Source: Jannaschia faecimaris
GTDB taxonomy: Bacteria; Pseudomonadota; Alphaproteobacteria; Rhodobacterales; Rhodobacteraceae
Direction of reading: 5' to 3'
DNA length: 61,656 nt
NCBI RefSeq assembly: GCF_900107415.1
Contig: NZ_FNPX01000020.1
Coordinates: forward strand, 1-61,656
The number at the start of each line of letters is the position of its first letter. Position 1 is the stretch's first letter. Shown here piece after piece: positions 17,671-27,218 of the stretch. The notes under the pieces are model-generated. The model was not told the origin of the DNA and did no database searches. It saw nothing but the letters and a program-made list of their open reading frames with translations. The translations under genes were made by a program, and so were the position numbers.

Positions 17671-19011
17671 ATGACCAAGGGCCGGAAGATGTCCCTTCTC
17701 GACCGCATCCGAAACGCGCCGCTGTCGAAATTTGCCGGCAGCGCCGGGCTCATCGTCATGAGCCGGATGGCGGGTGCCTTGCTGACACTGGTCTACACTT
17801 TCCTCCTGGCGCGCGTCGCCCCGCCCGAGGAGGTTGGCACCGCCTTCGCCGCGCTGTCGACGGGCCTGATCCTGTCGGTGGTTTCGTCTCTAAACATTGA
17901 GATGGGGTCGATCCGATTCCTGCCACTTTATCTCGAGCACGGCCGGACCGCCGAAGCGGCGGGGTTCGTACGGTCCTGCCGCCGCGTGGTCCTCGCCACC
18001 TGCGGCGTGATCTTGATCGTCGGCGTCCCGATCGTCCTGCTGCGCTCGGAGTGGACGGGGGTGGATCCCTACCTCATCAGCCTTGCAGTTGCACCGCTGG
18101 CAGCCAACGCGCGCATTAACAGCCGCCATGCGACCGCCTTAGGGTTGGTGCTGCAAGGCACGTTGCCGCGGCTGCTGATACAGCCGCTGCTCTTCGCCAC
18201 GGTCCTGATGATCTGCACGCTGCAAGGCATTTCCCTCGGGGCGATAGAAGTGATGTACATGTTCTTCGGCTCGACCCTGCTGACCACGGTCGTACAATGG
18301 CGGCTGATCCGGCACGCCATGATCTTCGACAAGGAGGCAGCACCCGACTACGGCCCCGTGCGCGAATGGCTGTCGGCAGGGGTTATGCTGATTCCAATGC
18401 TGCTGATGGGCGAGTTCATGCGCGACCTCATCATCTTATCGGGCACGCTGGTGCTGTCGGGAGCCGCGGTGGCGCAACTGGGCATCTCGATCTCGCTGAT
18501 TTCTGCGCTCAGCTTCGCGCTAACGGCGGTGGACATGACGCTCAGCCCGCACATCGCACGCGCCCTCGTGCAAACCAACAAGCGCCGCACTTCACGGCTC
18601 TTGACGCTAGCGGCACTAAGCAAACTAGGCCTCTTTGCGGTGGGGGCACCACTACTCTACGTGCTGGTGCCTTACGCCATCGCGCTGATGGGGAATGCCT
18701 ACGAAGGCCTGCAAAGCCAGTACCTGATCTTTCTGTGCATCCCGCTAGCCAAGGCGGTCTTCGGCCCGGCCAACCTAGTGCTCAACGTCTCGGGGAAGCG
18801 GCGCGAATTGCTTTGGGGTACGGTCGTCGGCCTGCCGCTGCTGATCGGTGCCGTCGCACTGGCGGGACAACTTTACGGATTGCTGGGGGCGACGATCGGG
18901 GCGTCGGCCGCAATGGTCGCCTATTACGGCATCCAAAGCGCCGCCTGCCACCTATTCACCGGCATCAACCCGACTGTCCTGTCCTTTGTGCTTTATCGGC
19001 GCGGGGCGTAA
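17671..19011 (+). CDS. Wzx-type polysaccharide flippase (MOP superfamily)
   Basis: A 446-residue protein with about 12 to 14 membrane segments. The N-terminus has FAGSAGLIVMSRMAGALLTL and YTFLLARVAPPEEVGT, the usual opening of Wzx/RfbX oligosaccharide flippases. It should turn lipid-linked repeat units to the periplasmic side for the ExoQ-type polymerase. The ATG at 17671 gives the fullest N-terminus; an in-frame ATG at 17689 is possible. It is divergent from the ExoP-type gene and is followed after 83 bases by a sulfotransferase gene on the same strand, so units may be sulfated before flipping (inference). Confidence 0.84.
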   Translation: MTKGRKMSLLDRIRNAPLSKFAGSAGLIVMSRMAGALLTLVYTFLLARVAPPEEVGTAFAALSTGLILSVVSSLNIEMGSIRFLPLYLEHGRTAEAAGFVRSCRRVVLATCGVILIVGVPIVLLRSEWTGVDPYLISLAVAPLAANARINSRHATALGLVLQGTLPRLLIQPLLFATVLMICTLQGISLGAIEVMYMFFGSTLLTTVVQWRLIRHAMIFDKEAAPDYGPVREWLSAGVMLIPMLLMGEFMRDLIILSGTLVLSGAAVAQLGISISLISALSFALTAVDMTLSPHIARALVQTNKRRTSRLLTLAALSKLGLFAVGAPLLYVLVPYAIALMGNAYEGLQSQYLIFLCIPLAKAVFGPANLVLNVSGKRRELLWGTVVGLPLLIGAVALAGQLYGLLGATIGASAAMVAYYGIQSAACHLFTGINPTVLSFVLYRRGA

Positions 19012-19094
19012 ATCTAACAGAGAAGCAAGATACCGGCCCCAGTGCAGCGCGCGACAATTCTCGGGTCACGGCATTTTCGACAGGAGAGACTTTA

Positions 19095-19877
19095 ATGAAA
19101 GTCGTTAACCGCGCCCTCAAGCGCCGCCTTGGTGGCTACGTGATGGAAGCCCAGAGCATCCTGCGATCCCTGAGGCATCCTCGGACGGCACCTGAGCGCC
19201 GCTTCGTGCTGTTCGGGCGGGGACGCTCGGGCTCGACGCTCATGGTCCAGATGCTCGATGCGAACCCCGAAATCGGTTGCCTTGACGAGATACTACGCTT
19301 TTCGACGTTGATGCCCGTGCGCATGATCGAGCGCGAACTGGGCCGGATCGACAAGCCGGTCCGCGGCTTCAAGCTGCTGAGCTATCAGATCCGCGAGCTG
19401 CATGGTCGGCATAGCGGGCCCCTGCGATGTTGGATGGCCGATCCGGCTGTGAAGATCTTTCACCTGCGTCGGGACAACGTGCTTCGCCATGCGCTGTCCA
19501 ATATCTATGCCGGATCGCGCAGGGCCTACCACTCCACGGACAGCAGCGCGACCGAGGTGACTCGGATCACGATAGCCGCGGATGACATGTTCCGCTGGAT
19601 GCGTGGCAGTCTGGACTTGCTGGCGTGGGAGCAACGCTATCTGGGGGATATGGACCGGGAGGAAATCTGCTACGAGCGCGACCTGTCCAGCCCGACCGTG
19701 CAGGCGGCGACGCTGGACCGCGTGAGCCGTGCGCTCGACGTCTACCCCGTCAAAGTCCAGGCCCCGCTTCGCAAAGTCACACCGAAGGACTATGATGCGT
19801 TCATCGAAAACTGGCCCGCGCTGCGCAAAGCCATCGCAGCCTCCGAGTTCAGCTCCTATCTAGACAGATCCGACTGA
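19095..19877 (+). CDS. Sulfotransferase, NodH/Stf0-like
   Basis: A 260-residue protein starting at the ATG at 19095, with AGGAGA at a good distance. The PAPS 5'-phosphosulfate loop is FGRGRSGSTLMVQML at 40-54, followed by LDEIL. This order is that of NodH/Stf0-type sulfotransferases, which act on Nod factor or trehalose and LPS sugars. The 3'-phosphate site is IFHLRRDNVLRHALSN at 121-136. It is the fourth sulfotransferase of the locus and belongs to a different subgroup from the other three. It probably shares a transcript with the flippase upstream. After its stop there is a perfect 14-base palindrome (TTTCGCG-CGCGAAA, 19896-19909). Confidence 0.82.
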   Translation: MKVVNRALKRRLGGYVMEAQSILRSLRHPRTAPERRFVLFGRGRSGSTLMVQMLDANPEIGCLDEILRFSTLMPVRMIERELGRIDKPVRGFKLLSYQIRELHGRHSGPLRCWMADPAVKIFHLRRDNVLRHALSNIYAGSRRAYHSTDSSATEVTRITIAADDMFRWMRGSLDLLAWEQRYLGDMDREEICYERDLSSPTVQAATLDRVSRALDVYPVKVQAPLRKVTPKDYDAFIENWPALRKAIAASEFSSYLDRSD

Positions 19878-20289
19878 CAGGTGCTCGCCGGGCCGTTTCG
19901 CGCGCGAAAAATCCGCCGGATGACGGCAATAGTCTCTTACGCGGGCGTTTTTACATCCAGCCAAGGTGGGCTCCATCGACGGACCGCAGGCGGCGGCCGG
20001 TCCGAGCCCAGACTTCGCGCCACTCGACCGCAAGCTCGTAGACGTCGAGGCCGGGGGCCAGGTCGCGCGCATCCAACTCGAGGTGGTAGTCGGATAGGCC
20101 GTCGGCCTCCGTCATATCGCATAGCATCTTGCAGAACACCGGCTCGGGCTAGCCGAACTCGACTTCTGGTGCCGCACCTCCACCGAGATGGGCCAAGCAG
20201 GCTAACCGCCACAGAGCTTGCGCGCCAGATCACAGAACCGCCACCCCAGCAGCTTGCGCACTCGGAAATACCGCTTTTTTTAAGGGAAC
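19878..20289. other. Spacer with an unrecognised minus-strand reading frame
   Basis: A minus-strand frame at 19951-20139 (62 residues, starting MFCKMLCDMTEADG and ending RSVDGAHLGWM) has coding-like composition but no recognisable family. It may be the C-terminal remnant of a larger gene cut by the adjoining IS relic. Nothing else is supported here. Confidence 0.3.
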
Positions 20290-20890
20290 GTGGCGAAGTC
20301 GCGAGATCCCCAATCTGCCCCGACAGACAAGCATTGCTCGTTCAGGTGTTTGAGACGCCTCGTGATATTATCCGCCAGGCGGCGATGTTGTACGTCCGGT
20401 TCTCGTTGTCTCTTCGAAACATCGAAGATCTGCTTTATGAAGGCGAAATTGATCTCTGCAATCACGCCGCACAGTTTTGGCGGTCGCGCTTGCGGCCGAC
20501 ATTTGCAACCGAAAGTCTGAAACGCTGAATCGAAGGCAAGCGGCCCAGTCGATGGCGAGAAATATTAGCTTGGGCGAGCCATCGACTATGAACGCGAAGC
20601 CCTCGAAAGCTTGTTCACAAGGGACGGGATCGCAGGGCCGCGCTGCAATTCCTCAAAAAAGCAATGCGCAAGCATGGCCGGACAGTGGTCACCGTAACCG
20701 ATCGGCTTTGGTCGTACAGCGCGGCCCTGAGGGAAATCGGCAATGCGGGTTGCCAGAATACCGGACGCAGGTTGAACAACAGAACGGAGAACTCACACCA
20801 GCTCTTCCGACAAAGGGAACAGGCCATGCTTCTCCTTCAACGCATAGGAAATTTGCAGAAGTCCGCCGCTAACTCCTCAGTTTCCGACCA
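20290..20890 (+). pseudogene. IS6-family transposase, degraded
   Basis: Fragments in different frames reassemble an IS6/IS26-type transposase. The N-terminal block is RDIIRQAAMLYVRFSLSLRN followed by IEDLLYEGEID (20352-20460). A middle piece, AIDYEREALESLFTRD, lies near 20580. The C-terminal part, RKHGRTVVTVTDRLWSYSA then RRLNNRTENSHQ, lies at 20665-20810. Frames change between the pieces and material near the first catalytic Asp is missing, so it is inactive. A second relic of the same family, in the same orientation, lies at 52340-52690. Confidence 0.7.
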
Positions 20891-21262
20891 CTCCAGTCAG
20901 TGACGCAGCCTCTCCAGCGTCGACCCCCTTCAAGTCGAGCCGCACCGCCGCTCTACCCAAGTGGCATCAGCTTTGGTCCGGATGACTTCACGCTTTTGGT
21001 GGAAAACTGAGACTGGCTCGAACTAGCCTGACAGCCCTCAAGGAGGTTCTCGGACACCAACTCCGCCAAGGAGCTTTCAGTCAAATCCGCCATGACGATC
21101 CACAGCGATGCCGGATATAGGCCCTCATCTGACCAGTCGAAAAGCCGATTGGCAGAGCCCCCTCGGCGCGCGCATCAAGGGCCGCGGGCCCTGTTTGGTC
21201 TTGCGGCAGTCAGCGTTGGCATGGCCGCGCGGGCCGATCTGAACGGAGCGTCCCGCGCGACG
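20891..21262. other. Gene-free spacer
   Basis: 372 bases downstream of the IS6 relic and beyond the 3' end of the RND gene. No coding region, RNA gene or convincing terminator is seen. Confidence 0.4.
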
Positions 21263-24200
21263 CTACCCGCCCTGAGCTTCGGCTTCCCTCAGTTCATCCT
21301 GCAAGCGTGCTTCCTCTTGCGCCTTTGGCGGAGAGAACCGGGCAAGCAGCGCGTAGGCGACTGGCGTCAGATATAGCGTGAACAGGGTTGCAAGACCGAG
21401 GCCGCCCACGATGACCCAGCCGAGCGCCTCGCGCGCCTCGGCTCCTGCTCCGGTCGACAGGACCAGAGGCACACCGCCGAGCACGGTCGACGTCATCGTC
21501 ATCATCACCGGCCGCAACCGGATGGAACAGGCGTCGGTAATCGCTGAATGCACATCCTGACCCTTGTCCCTCAGCTGATTGGCGAATTCGACGATAAGGA
21601 TGCCATTCTTGGCCATGATGCCGATCAATATGACAAGGCCGATCTGGCTGTAAACGTTCAGGCTTTGGCCGGTCATCAATAGCGCGAACATGGCACAGGC
21701 CAGCCCGAGCGGCACCGTGGCCATGACGACGACGGCAGAGATGAAGCTTTCGAACTGTGCCGACAGCACAAGAAATACCACCAGGATCGCAAAGCCGAAC
21801 GTCAGCAGAAGGCCCGCGTTGGTCTGATCCAGCGCCGCGGCTTCGGCAAGTGGCACAATGCGGTTTTCGTCCGCCAGCACTTCGGCCCCGATCTGCTGCA
21901 CCTGCACCAGCGCATCGCCCAACGACAACTCCGGCGTCAGCCCGGCAGTAACCTCGACCGAGCGGTTCTGGCCCTCCCGATCCAGTTCCGGTGCCACGGC
22001 GCGTTCTTCCAATGTCACGAAGCTGGACATCGGAACCATCTGCCCGGTCCCCGACTGCACGAACACATTTTGCAGGTCACCCGGATCGTTGATCGGGTTG
22101 GACGTGGACAGCATCTTCACGTCGAAGCTCTTGTCGTCGATGAATACCGACCCGACGGTCCGCCCATCGAGCAACGCCTGCAAGGCCTGGCCCAGGCCGG
22201 TGATGTCGATGTCCAGGTCGGCTGCAAGTGCGCGATCGATCTCCACGAAAAGCTGCGGCTGGGTGCGTTCGTACTCAAGCCGGACCTGTCCCATGCCGGG
22301 AATTTCATTCAATCGGTCCACCATGGTTTCCGCCACCTCGGACAGCTGGTCATAGCTGCTGCCGGTGATGCCGAAAGACAATCCTCGCCCTGCCCCCCGT
22401 ATCCCGAGGGAGTTCGGCTGGATCGCAAATGCCCGAACGCCAATGACACTGCGCAGTTTGCCGTTTATTTCGCCCACGATCTCCTGCTGGCCACGGGTGC
22501 GGTCCGCCCAATTGGCCAAAGTGAAAACCATGAACCCACGATTATCGGCCCCGAAGCCGCTGATGGAGAAGATGTTCGTGATCTCGCCCCGCTCCTGCAG
22601 CGGCGTGATCAAGTCCTCGATCTGCTGCATCTTGCCCTGAGTGTATTCACGCGACACGCCTTGAGGAGCCGTGACGCTGAGCAGGGCAACGGCGCGGTCT
22701 TCGGGCGGCGTCAGTTCCTGCCGGATGGTGCCCGCCATCATCGTGGCCGTTGCCGCCACGAAAGCCGAGACCAGGACTATGACGAACGGGATCGCCAGCG
22801 CACCTCGAAGCGTCGCCTCGTAAAATCGCAGAAGCTTGCCGCCGAGCCAGATCATCGGGCCGCGCGGGTTCGGGTCAGGGGCCTTTGCCAGCAGTCGACT
22901 GGCCAGAACAGGACACAGGCTGAGTGCAACGACAGATGACAAGAGCACCGCCATCGCCAAGGTAAAGCCAAACTCCCTGAACAAGCCGCCCGCCTGCCCC
23001 GGCAGAAATGACAGCGGGATGAAAACCGCCGCCAGCGTCGCCGTCGTGGTAACCACCGCAAAGAAAACCTGCGCCGTCCCTTTCACAGCGGCGGCCCTTG
23101 GGCCCATGCCGGCCGCCCTTTGGCGCACGATGTTTTCCAGCACAACGATGGCGTCGTCCACTACCATGCCCGTCGCCAGGACCAACGCCAGAAGCGTCAG
23201 GATATTGATCGAAAACCCGACCAGATAGATCGCCGCCAAGGTGCCCACCAACGCGACAGGCAAGGTCAGCGCCGGAATTAGCGTCGCCCGCACGTTGCGC
23301 AAGAACAGGAAGATCACCGCCACCACGATCAGGATCGCAAAGCCGAGCGTTTTGACCACTTCCTTGATGGAGCCTGAAATGAAGGTCGCGTCGTCAGATG
23401 TCACCGCTATCGTGATGTCATCGGGCAGGCTTTCACTCAATTCTGCCACGACCTCCCGCACGTCGGTCGAGATCTCCAGCGTGTTGGACGTCGCTTGCCG
23501 AATGATCCCGATACCCAGACCCTGCTGGCCGTTGGCGCGCAACACGGTTTCGCCAGGTGCCGGCCCCAGAGTGACGCGCGCCACGTCGCCGACCTTGACC
23601 GACTCGGTGATTTCGAGCGCCTCGAAGGCTTCTGCCGTCGCCACCGTGGCCGTGGTCCGCACGTTGATCGACTGCCGGTCACCGGCCAGATCGCCCGCCG
23701 GCGCGTCGAGTGACACGCCTGCAAGAACCTGCTGCATATCAGCGAGCGTCAGACCGCGACTGGCGAGTTCCAGTTGATTGATGTCGATCCGGAAGATCGG
23801 CTCGCGGTCACCGTAGATTTGAAGATCCGCCACGCCCTCGACCGAAATCAGCCGGTCTTCCACCCGGTCTTCCACGATGGCGGTCAGGTCCTGCGGCGAG
23901 CGGCTGGGCGATGTCACGGCGATCCGCATGACCGGCTGTGCGTTCGCGTCCGCCTTCACGATTTCCGGCTGGTCCGCCGCCTCGGGCAACTGGTTGACGA
24001 TCCGGGCCACCGCGTCGCGCACATCCGTCGCCGCCACGTCGATATCCACGCTGTCGTTGAACTCGACGGTGACACGGCTGCGACCAAAACGCGAGTTCGA
24101 CGAGATACTACGTACGCCGGTGACGCGGCCGACGGCCCCCTCGATCCGGCCAGTCAGTTCCTGATCAACCGCCTCGGGCGAGGCTCCGGGGAAGGGAGTG

Positions 24201-24358
24201 GTGATCGTGATGACGGGCCGGTCCACGTTCGGCAGTTCGCGAATTTCCGCCCCGAAAAGGGCGGCAACTCCCGCAAGAATGATCAAGGCGTTCAAGACGA
24301 AGGCAAGGATCGGGCGGCGCACGAACAGGGCGGTTCCGGGCGACTTGGTCTGGCTCAC
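21263..24358 (-). CDS. RND efflux pump inner-membrane transporter (AcrB/MdtC-like)
   Basis: A 1031-residue proton-driven RND transporter of normal length. The first helix follows FVRRPILAFVLNALIILAG, and the porter domain has DVRDAVARIVNQLPEA. The central helices carry GMVVDDAIVVLENI, with the two aspartates used for proton relay. The second half repeats the layout, with QIGLVILIGIMAKNGILIVE. It exports drugs, detergents or toxic organics through the envelope with a fusion protein and an outer-membrane channel. Its start overlaps the stop of the fusion-protein gene by four bases, so the pair is one operon. No outer-membrane factor is nearby. Confidence 0.93.
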   Translation of the reverse strand: MSQTKSPGTALFVRRPILAFVLNALIILAGVAALFGAEIRELPNVDRPVITITTPFPGASPEAVDQELTGRIEGAVGRVTGVRSISSNSRFGRSRVTVEFNDSVDIDVAATDVRDAVARIVNQLPEAADQPEIVKADANAQPVMRIAVTSPSRSPQDLTAIVEDRVEDRLISVEGVADLQIYGDREPIFRIDINQLELASRGLTLADMQQVLAGVSLDAPAGDLAGDRQSINVRTTATVATAEAFEALEITESVKVGDVARVTLGPAPGETVLRANGQQGLGIGIIRQATSNTLEISTDVREVVAELSESLPDDITIAVTSDDATFISGSIKEVVKTLGFAILIVVAVIFLFLRNVRATLIPALTLPVALVGTLAAIYLVGFSINILTLLALVLATGMVVDDAIVVLENIVRQRAAGMGPRAAAVKGTAQVFFAVVTTTATLAAVFIPLSFLPGQAGGLFREFGFTLAMAVLLSSVVALSLCPVLASRLLAKAPDPNPRGPMIWLGGKLLRFYEATLRGALAIPFVIVLVSAFVAATATMMAGTIRQELTPPEDRAVALLSVTAPQGVSREYTQGKMQQIEDLITPLQERGEITNIFSISGFGADNRGFMVFTLANWADRTRGQQEIVGEINGKLRSVIGVRAFAIQPNSLGIRGAGRGLSFGITGSSYDQLSEVAETMVDRLNEIPGMGQVRLEYERTQPQLFVEIDRALAADLDIDITGLGQALQALLDGRTVGSVFIDDKSFDVKMLSTSNPINDPGDLQNVFVQSGTGQMVPMSSFVTLEERAVAPELDREGQNRSVEVTAGLTPELSLGDALVQVQQIGAEVLADENRIVPLAEAAALDQTNAGLLLTFGFAILVVFLVLSAQFESFISAVVVMATVPLGLACAMFALLMTGQSLNVYSQIGLVILIGIMAKNGILIVEFANQLRDKGQDVHSAITDACSIRLRPVMMTMTSTVLGGVPLVLSTGAGAEAREALGWVIVGGLGLATLFTLYLTPVAYALLARFSPPKAQEEARLQDELREAEAQGG

Positions 24359-25524
24359 AGGGTGTGCCCCCGATTGGTCCCGCTTTCGATCGCTGCGGTT
24401 TCCTCGGCGGGCGCGATCGCCACCTCGGCCCCGTCGCGCAGGGTCTGCACACCATCGGTGACGACCATGTCACCGGCGGCCAGGTCATTCGACATCACAA
24501 GAACATCGTCGCTGTTGCGCTGCGCCAGCGTCACAGGCACGCGGGCAACCTTGCCATCGCGCACGACCCAGACGAACGGGCCCTCGCTGGACCATTGGAT
24601 CGCCAGCGGTGCGACCGAAAGCATCGTCTCACCGGGAAATGTCAGGTTGACCGAAAACGCCATGCCCGCGCGAAGCAGATCGTCGTCGTTCGAGACGCGG
24701 CCCTGCACCAGCAGGGTGCGACTGGCACGGTCCACAACGGTATCGATGGCGCTGATCTCGCCTTTCAGGGCAGTCTCGCTCAGTCCAAGGGGCACCACAT
24801 CAAACGCCTGGCCCACCTCGATCTTGCTGACTACGCGTTCGGGGACACGAAAATCGATCAGGATTTCCGAGCGATCCGTAACCGTGACAAGCACATCTTG
24901 CGCGTTGACGCGGTCTCCGACCGCGAGGTCTATGATCCCCACCCAGCCAGAGATCGGCGCTTCGATCTGACGCTGGGACAAGTCATACTCCGCCTGACGC
25001 ACCGCAAGTTCCGCGCTGCGTCGCGCAAGCTCGGTCTCGCGCAGACGCACTTCGGTCGTGGCTCCAGACGCCTGCAGTTGCTGAAACCGTTCGGCCTCGG
25101 CTTGCGCGTCGTCCAACTCGATCCGCGCCTGTTCCAGGGCGATCTGTTCATTCTCGTCTTCGAGCATGACAATTATGTCGCCCTGCTGGACATAGCTGCC
25201 CGCGACGATGTTCAATTCCGTGATGACGCCCACGGCGCTGGCACGCACCGTGACCGAGCGCCGGGCCCGGCCGTCGCCGATCGCGCTCACCCGATCCGCT
25301 AGGGCTCGTTCCCCGACGCTTGCGACAATAACCTGCGCAGGACCGCCAACCCCGCGCCGCCCTCCCTGCTGCGCGACGGTCGCTTCGGGCGGTTCGATCC
25401 CGAGCAAGTCCAGAACACCGATCCTGTCCAGGATCGGCTGTGCGGCTGGGACGTAAGTGATCCAGATGTAGAGACCGGCAACAACGACGGCGGCTGACAG
25501 AACGATTTGGCGCAGCGTTTTCAT
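24355..25524 (-). CDS. RND efflux periplasmic membrane-fusion protein
   Basis: About 389 residues. It has an N-terminal membrane anchor (LRQIVLSAAVVVAGLYIW), then the biotinyl-lipoyl half motif (RASAVGVITELNIVAGSYVQ). An alpha-helical hairpin follows at about 110-180 (EQARIELDDAQAEAERFQQL), and the second lipoyl half is APISGWVGIIDLAVGDRVNA. This is the AcrA/MdtA layout. I start it at the ATG at 25524, preceded by GAGAG; an in-frame GTG at 25560 would add 12 unlikely residues. It comes first in the operon with the RND pump. A perfect inverted repeat 57 bases upstream may control it. Confidence 0.9.
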   Translation of the reverse strand: MKTLRQIVLSAAVVVAGLYIWITYVPAAQPILDRIGVLDLLGIEPPEATVAQQGGRRGVGGPAQVIVASVGERALADRVSAIGDGRARRSVTVRASAVGVITELNIVAGSYVQQGDIIVMLEDENEQIALEQARIELDDAQAEAERFQQLQASGATTEVRLRETELARRSAELAVRQAEYDLSQRQIEAPISGWVGIIDLAVGDRVNAQDVLVTVTDRSEILIDFRVPERVVSKIEVGQAFDVVPLGLSETALKGEISAIDTVVDRASRTLLVQGRVSNDDDLLRAGMAFSVNLTFPGETMLSVAPLAIQWSSEGPFVWVVRDGKVARVPVTLAQRNSDDVLVMSNDLAAGDMVVTDGVQTLRDGAEVAIAPAEETAAIESGTNRGHTL

Positions 25525-25580
25525 CGCGAACACTCTCAGGGTTTTCGATTTCTCCCTCACTTAGCGTTGGAAAGTCGAAA

Positions 25581-25599
25581 ACACATAATTTTTATGTGT
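25581..25599. promoter_or_regulatory. Perfect inverted repeat upstream of the efflux operon
   Basis: ACACATAA-TTT-TTATGTGT, with 8-base arms and no mismatches, lies 56 bases before the fusion-protein ATG in an otherwise gene-free interval (25525-25933). It has the form of a repressor operator. No regulator gene is adjacent on this side. It could instead be a weak hairpin. Confidence 0.5.
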
Positions 25600-25933
25600 C
25601 CGCCCAGCGAAACCGTCCGCTGGCGAAACTTTGATCACAGGGCGCTAAGTTTCCGACAGAGCCGCCTCTACGTGGGATAAGGAAAAGCCGCGCCGTCTGA
25701 GCCCGGTTCGGATTGGTATGACGGCACCATTTCCGGACCTGACCTCCGCGATCAGAACTTGAGAAATCACCAATTTTGGTATATCATCCCTCTCTGGGCA
25801 TCAGGGCCTTTCGGCCTCTGTCATCCAGACACAATGCAAGAAATCTTCCCTAGACGCGCCTTTACCGCCGTCCCGTTTTCCGCGGCCCGACGGCGGCGGA
25901 TTTCTTGCCTGCCTCCGCGGACGGAGATCCGAT

Positions 25934-26203
25934 ATGTCTGTAAAAACCACAACAGTTCTGTGCTTTGCGCTTCTCGTCCCCTTTTCGGTTGCGGCAGACC
26001 CCATCAACGTGATGCCAACGTCCGACTACGACGCGATGGCGGCCAAGCTTATGGGTCAAGGGTATCATGACATTCGCATCGTCGATCCGGATCGTGGCTA
26101 CATGCAGGCCTATGATCGATACGGCAGCGAACTTCTGATCGTCGTGGATGCAAATAAGCGGCGCGTGGTGAGAACGAACGCGGTGCACAGTTCCGACGAG
26201 TAA
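25934..26203 (+). CDS. Small secreted protein, PepSY-like
   Basis: An 89-residue protein. Residues 1-20 form a Sec signal peptide (TTTVLCFALLVPFSVA, then AD). The mature part, DYDAMAAKLMGQGYHDIRIV then a short beta-rich stretch with DANKRRVVRTN, resembles the small PepSY-type fold: one helix followed by strands ending in a basic segment. Such proteins are periplasmic with unclear roles. It is a lone gene, divergent from the efflux operon and convergent with the RpiR-type regulator. The ATG is preceded by GGAGA at a short distance. The family call is tentative. Confidence 0.65.
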   Translation: MSVKTTTVLCFALLVPFSVAADPINVMPTSDYDAMAAKLMGQGYHDIRIVDPDRGYMQAYDRYGSELLIVVDANKRRVVRTNAVHSSDE

Positions 26204-26240
26204 AGCAGCGGATCGGGGCCGCTTATCGGGTGTTGGAACG

Positions 26241-27113
26241 TCACGTGAACTTTCTGAAAAGCTTCGTCTTGTCGAAGATGGCTTCCAACTCCTGCATGCG
26301 GTCCTTGGTGCTGTCCCAATGCAGCGTCTGGATCGCCGAGATCATGCTCTCGAGCAAAAGCATTGTCGTTGTCGCAGAATCCCAGGCGGACGGGACGATG
26401 ATCTGGCTGGTCAGGCAGATGTCCGCCATGCGGTGCACCGGAGAGCGCCAGTGATCGGTGAATAGAACGATCCTCGCCCCACGCTCTCGGGCCAGTTGTG
26501 CGAGCTTCAGGGTGTTATTCTCATATCGCCGGACATCGAAAATCACGAAAACGTCGCCCTCGCCCGCGTTCAACAGATAGTGCGGCCACGTACTCGACGT
26601 GGATTGCACATGGGTCAGGTTCGGGCGGATGACCTGCATGTGCAGGAAGAGATATTCCGCAAGCGTATGCGTGATCCGACCACCCACGATATAAAGATGG
26701 CGGTTCTGGTCCGCGACCATGGCGCAGGCTTCGTCGAATGCGACCGGGTCAATATGGGCCATGGTATTGCGGATGTTCTCGATCACCGCCTCGGTGAACC
26801 GATTCAGGATGTGTTCGGACGGAGCCGCCCCCGTCCAAGTCTCGTGCTTGGCGATCGGCCCCTTCGCGATTGCACTCAGTTCTTCCCGCAGGTCGGCCTG
26901 AAAGTCCGCGTAGCCCTTGTAGCCAAGCTTGTTCACCATGCGCGCAACCGTCGGCACCGAAACGTCTGCCCCCTTTGCCAATGCAACAAGCGGGCCAAGC
27001 CCGGACGCGGGGTAGTTTTCAAGGATCGACAGGGCCAGTTGCCGCTCCGCACGGGTGAGATCGTCCATCCTTTCCTGGATGCGATCTGATATCGTCTGGC
27101 TTGCATCAACCAT
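26241..27113 (-). CDS. RpiR/MurR-family transcriptional regulator
   Basis: About 290 residues. The N-terminal HTH_6 domain (residues about 5-80) contains LTRAERQLALSILENYP and VSVPTVARMVNKLGYKGYADF. The C-terminal SIS domain (about 125-260) binds a phosphorylated sugar or similar ligand; LYIVGGRITHTLAEYL and DVFVIFDVRRYENNTL are visible. The ATG at 27113 is favoured by GAGGCGG just upstream. It is divergent from the amidohydrolase-TRAP cluster and probably controls it. Two inverted repeats in the shared promoter region are candidate operators. In Rhodobacterales, RpiR genes often sit next to TRAP clusters. Confidence 0.88.
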   Translation of the reverse strand: MVDASQTISDRIQERMDDLTRAERQLALSILENYPASGLGPLVALAKGADVSVPTVARMVNKLGYKGYADFQADLREELSAIAKGPIAKHETWTGAAPSEHILNRFTEAVIENIRNTMAHIDPVAFDEACAMVADQNRHLYIVGGRITHTLAEYLFLHMQVIRPNLTHVQSTSSTWPHYLLNAGEGDVFVIFDVRRYENNTLKLAQLARERGARIVLFTDHWRSPVHRMADICLTSQIIVPSAWDSATTTMLLLESMISAIQTLHWDSTKDRMQELEAIFDKTKLFRKFT

Positions 27114-27141
27114 AGAGCCGCCTCGCCTTTTGGACAAAATA

Positions 27142-27199
27142 TAACAGAACTTGAAACCCTGTTACATTTTTTTCACAATTGTGTTGACAGAAAGCTGTC
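27142..27199. promoter_or_regulatory. Candidate operators and promoter between RpiR gene and catabolic operon
   Basis: Two inverted repeats lie in the divergent promoter region. The first is TAACAG-N11-CTGTTA (27142-27164). The second is GACAG-AAAG-CTGTC (27186-27199). Both share the half-site ACAG/CTGT. A -35-like TTGACA (27184-27189) overlaps the second repeat, the position expected for control by the adjacent RpiR protein. The -10 element is not clear. Confidence 0.5.
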
Positions 27200-27218
27200 C
27201 CGGCAAGACCTTTCAAGA

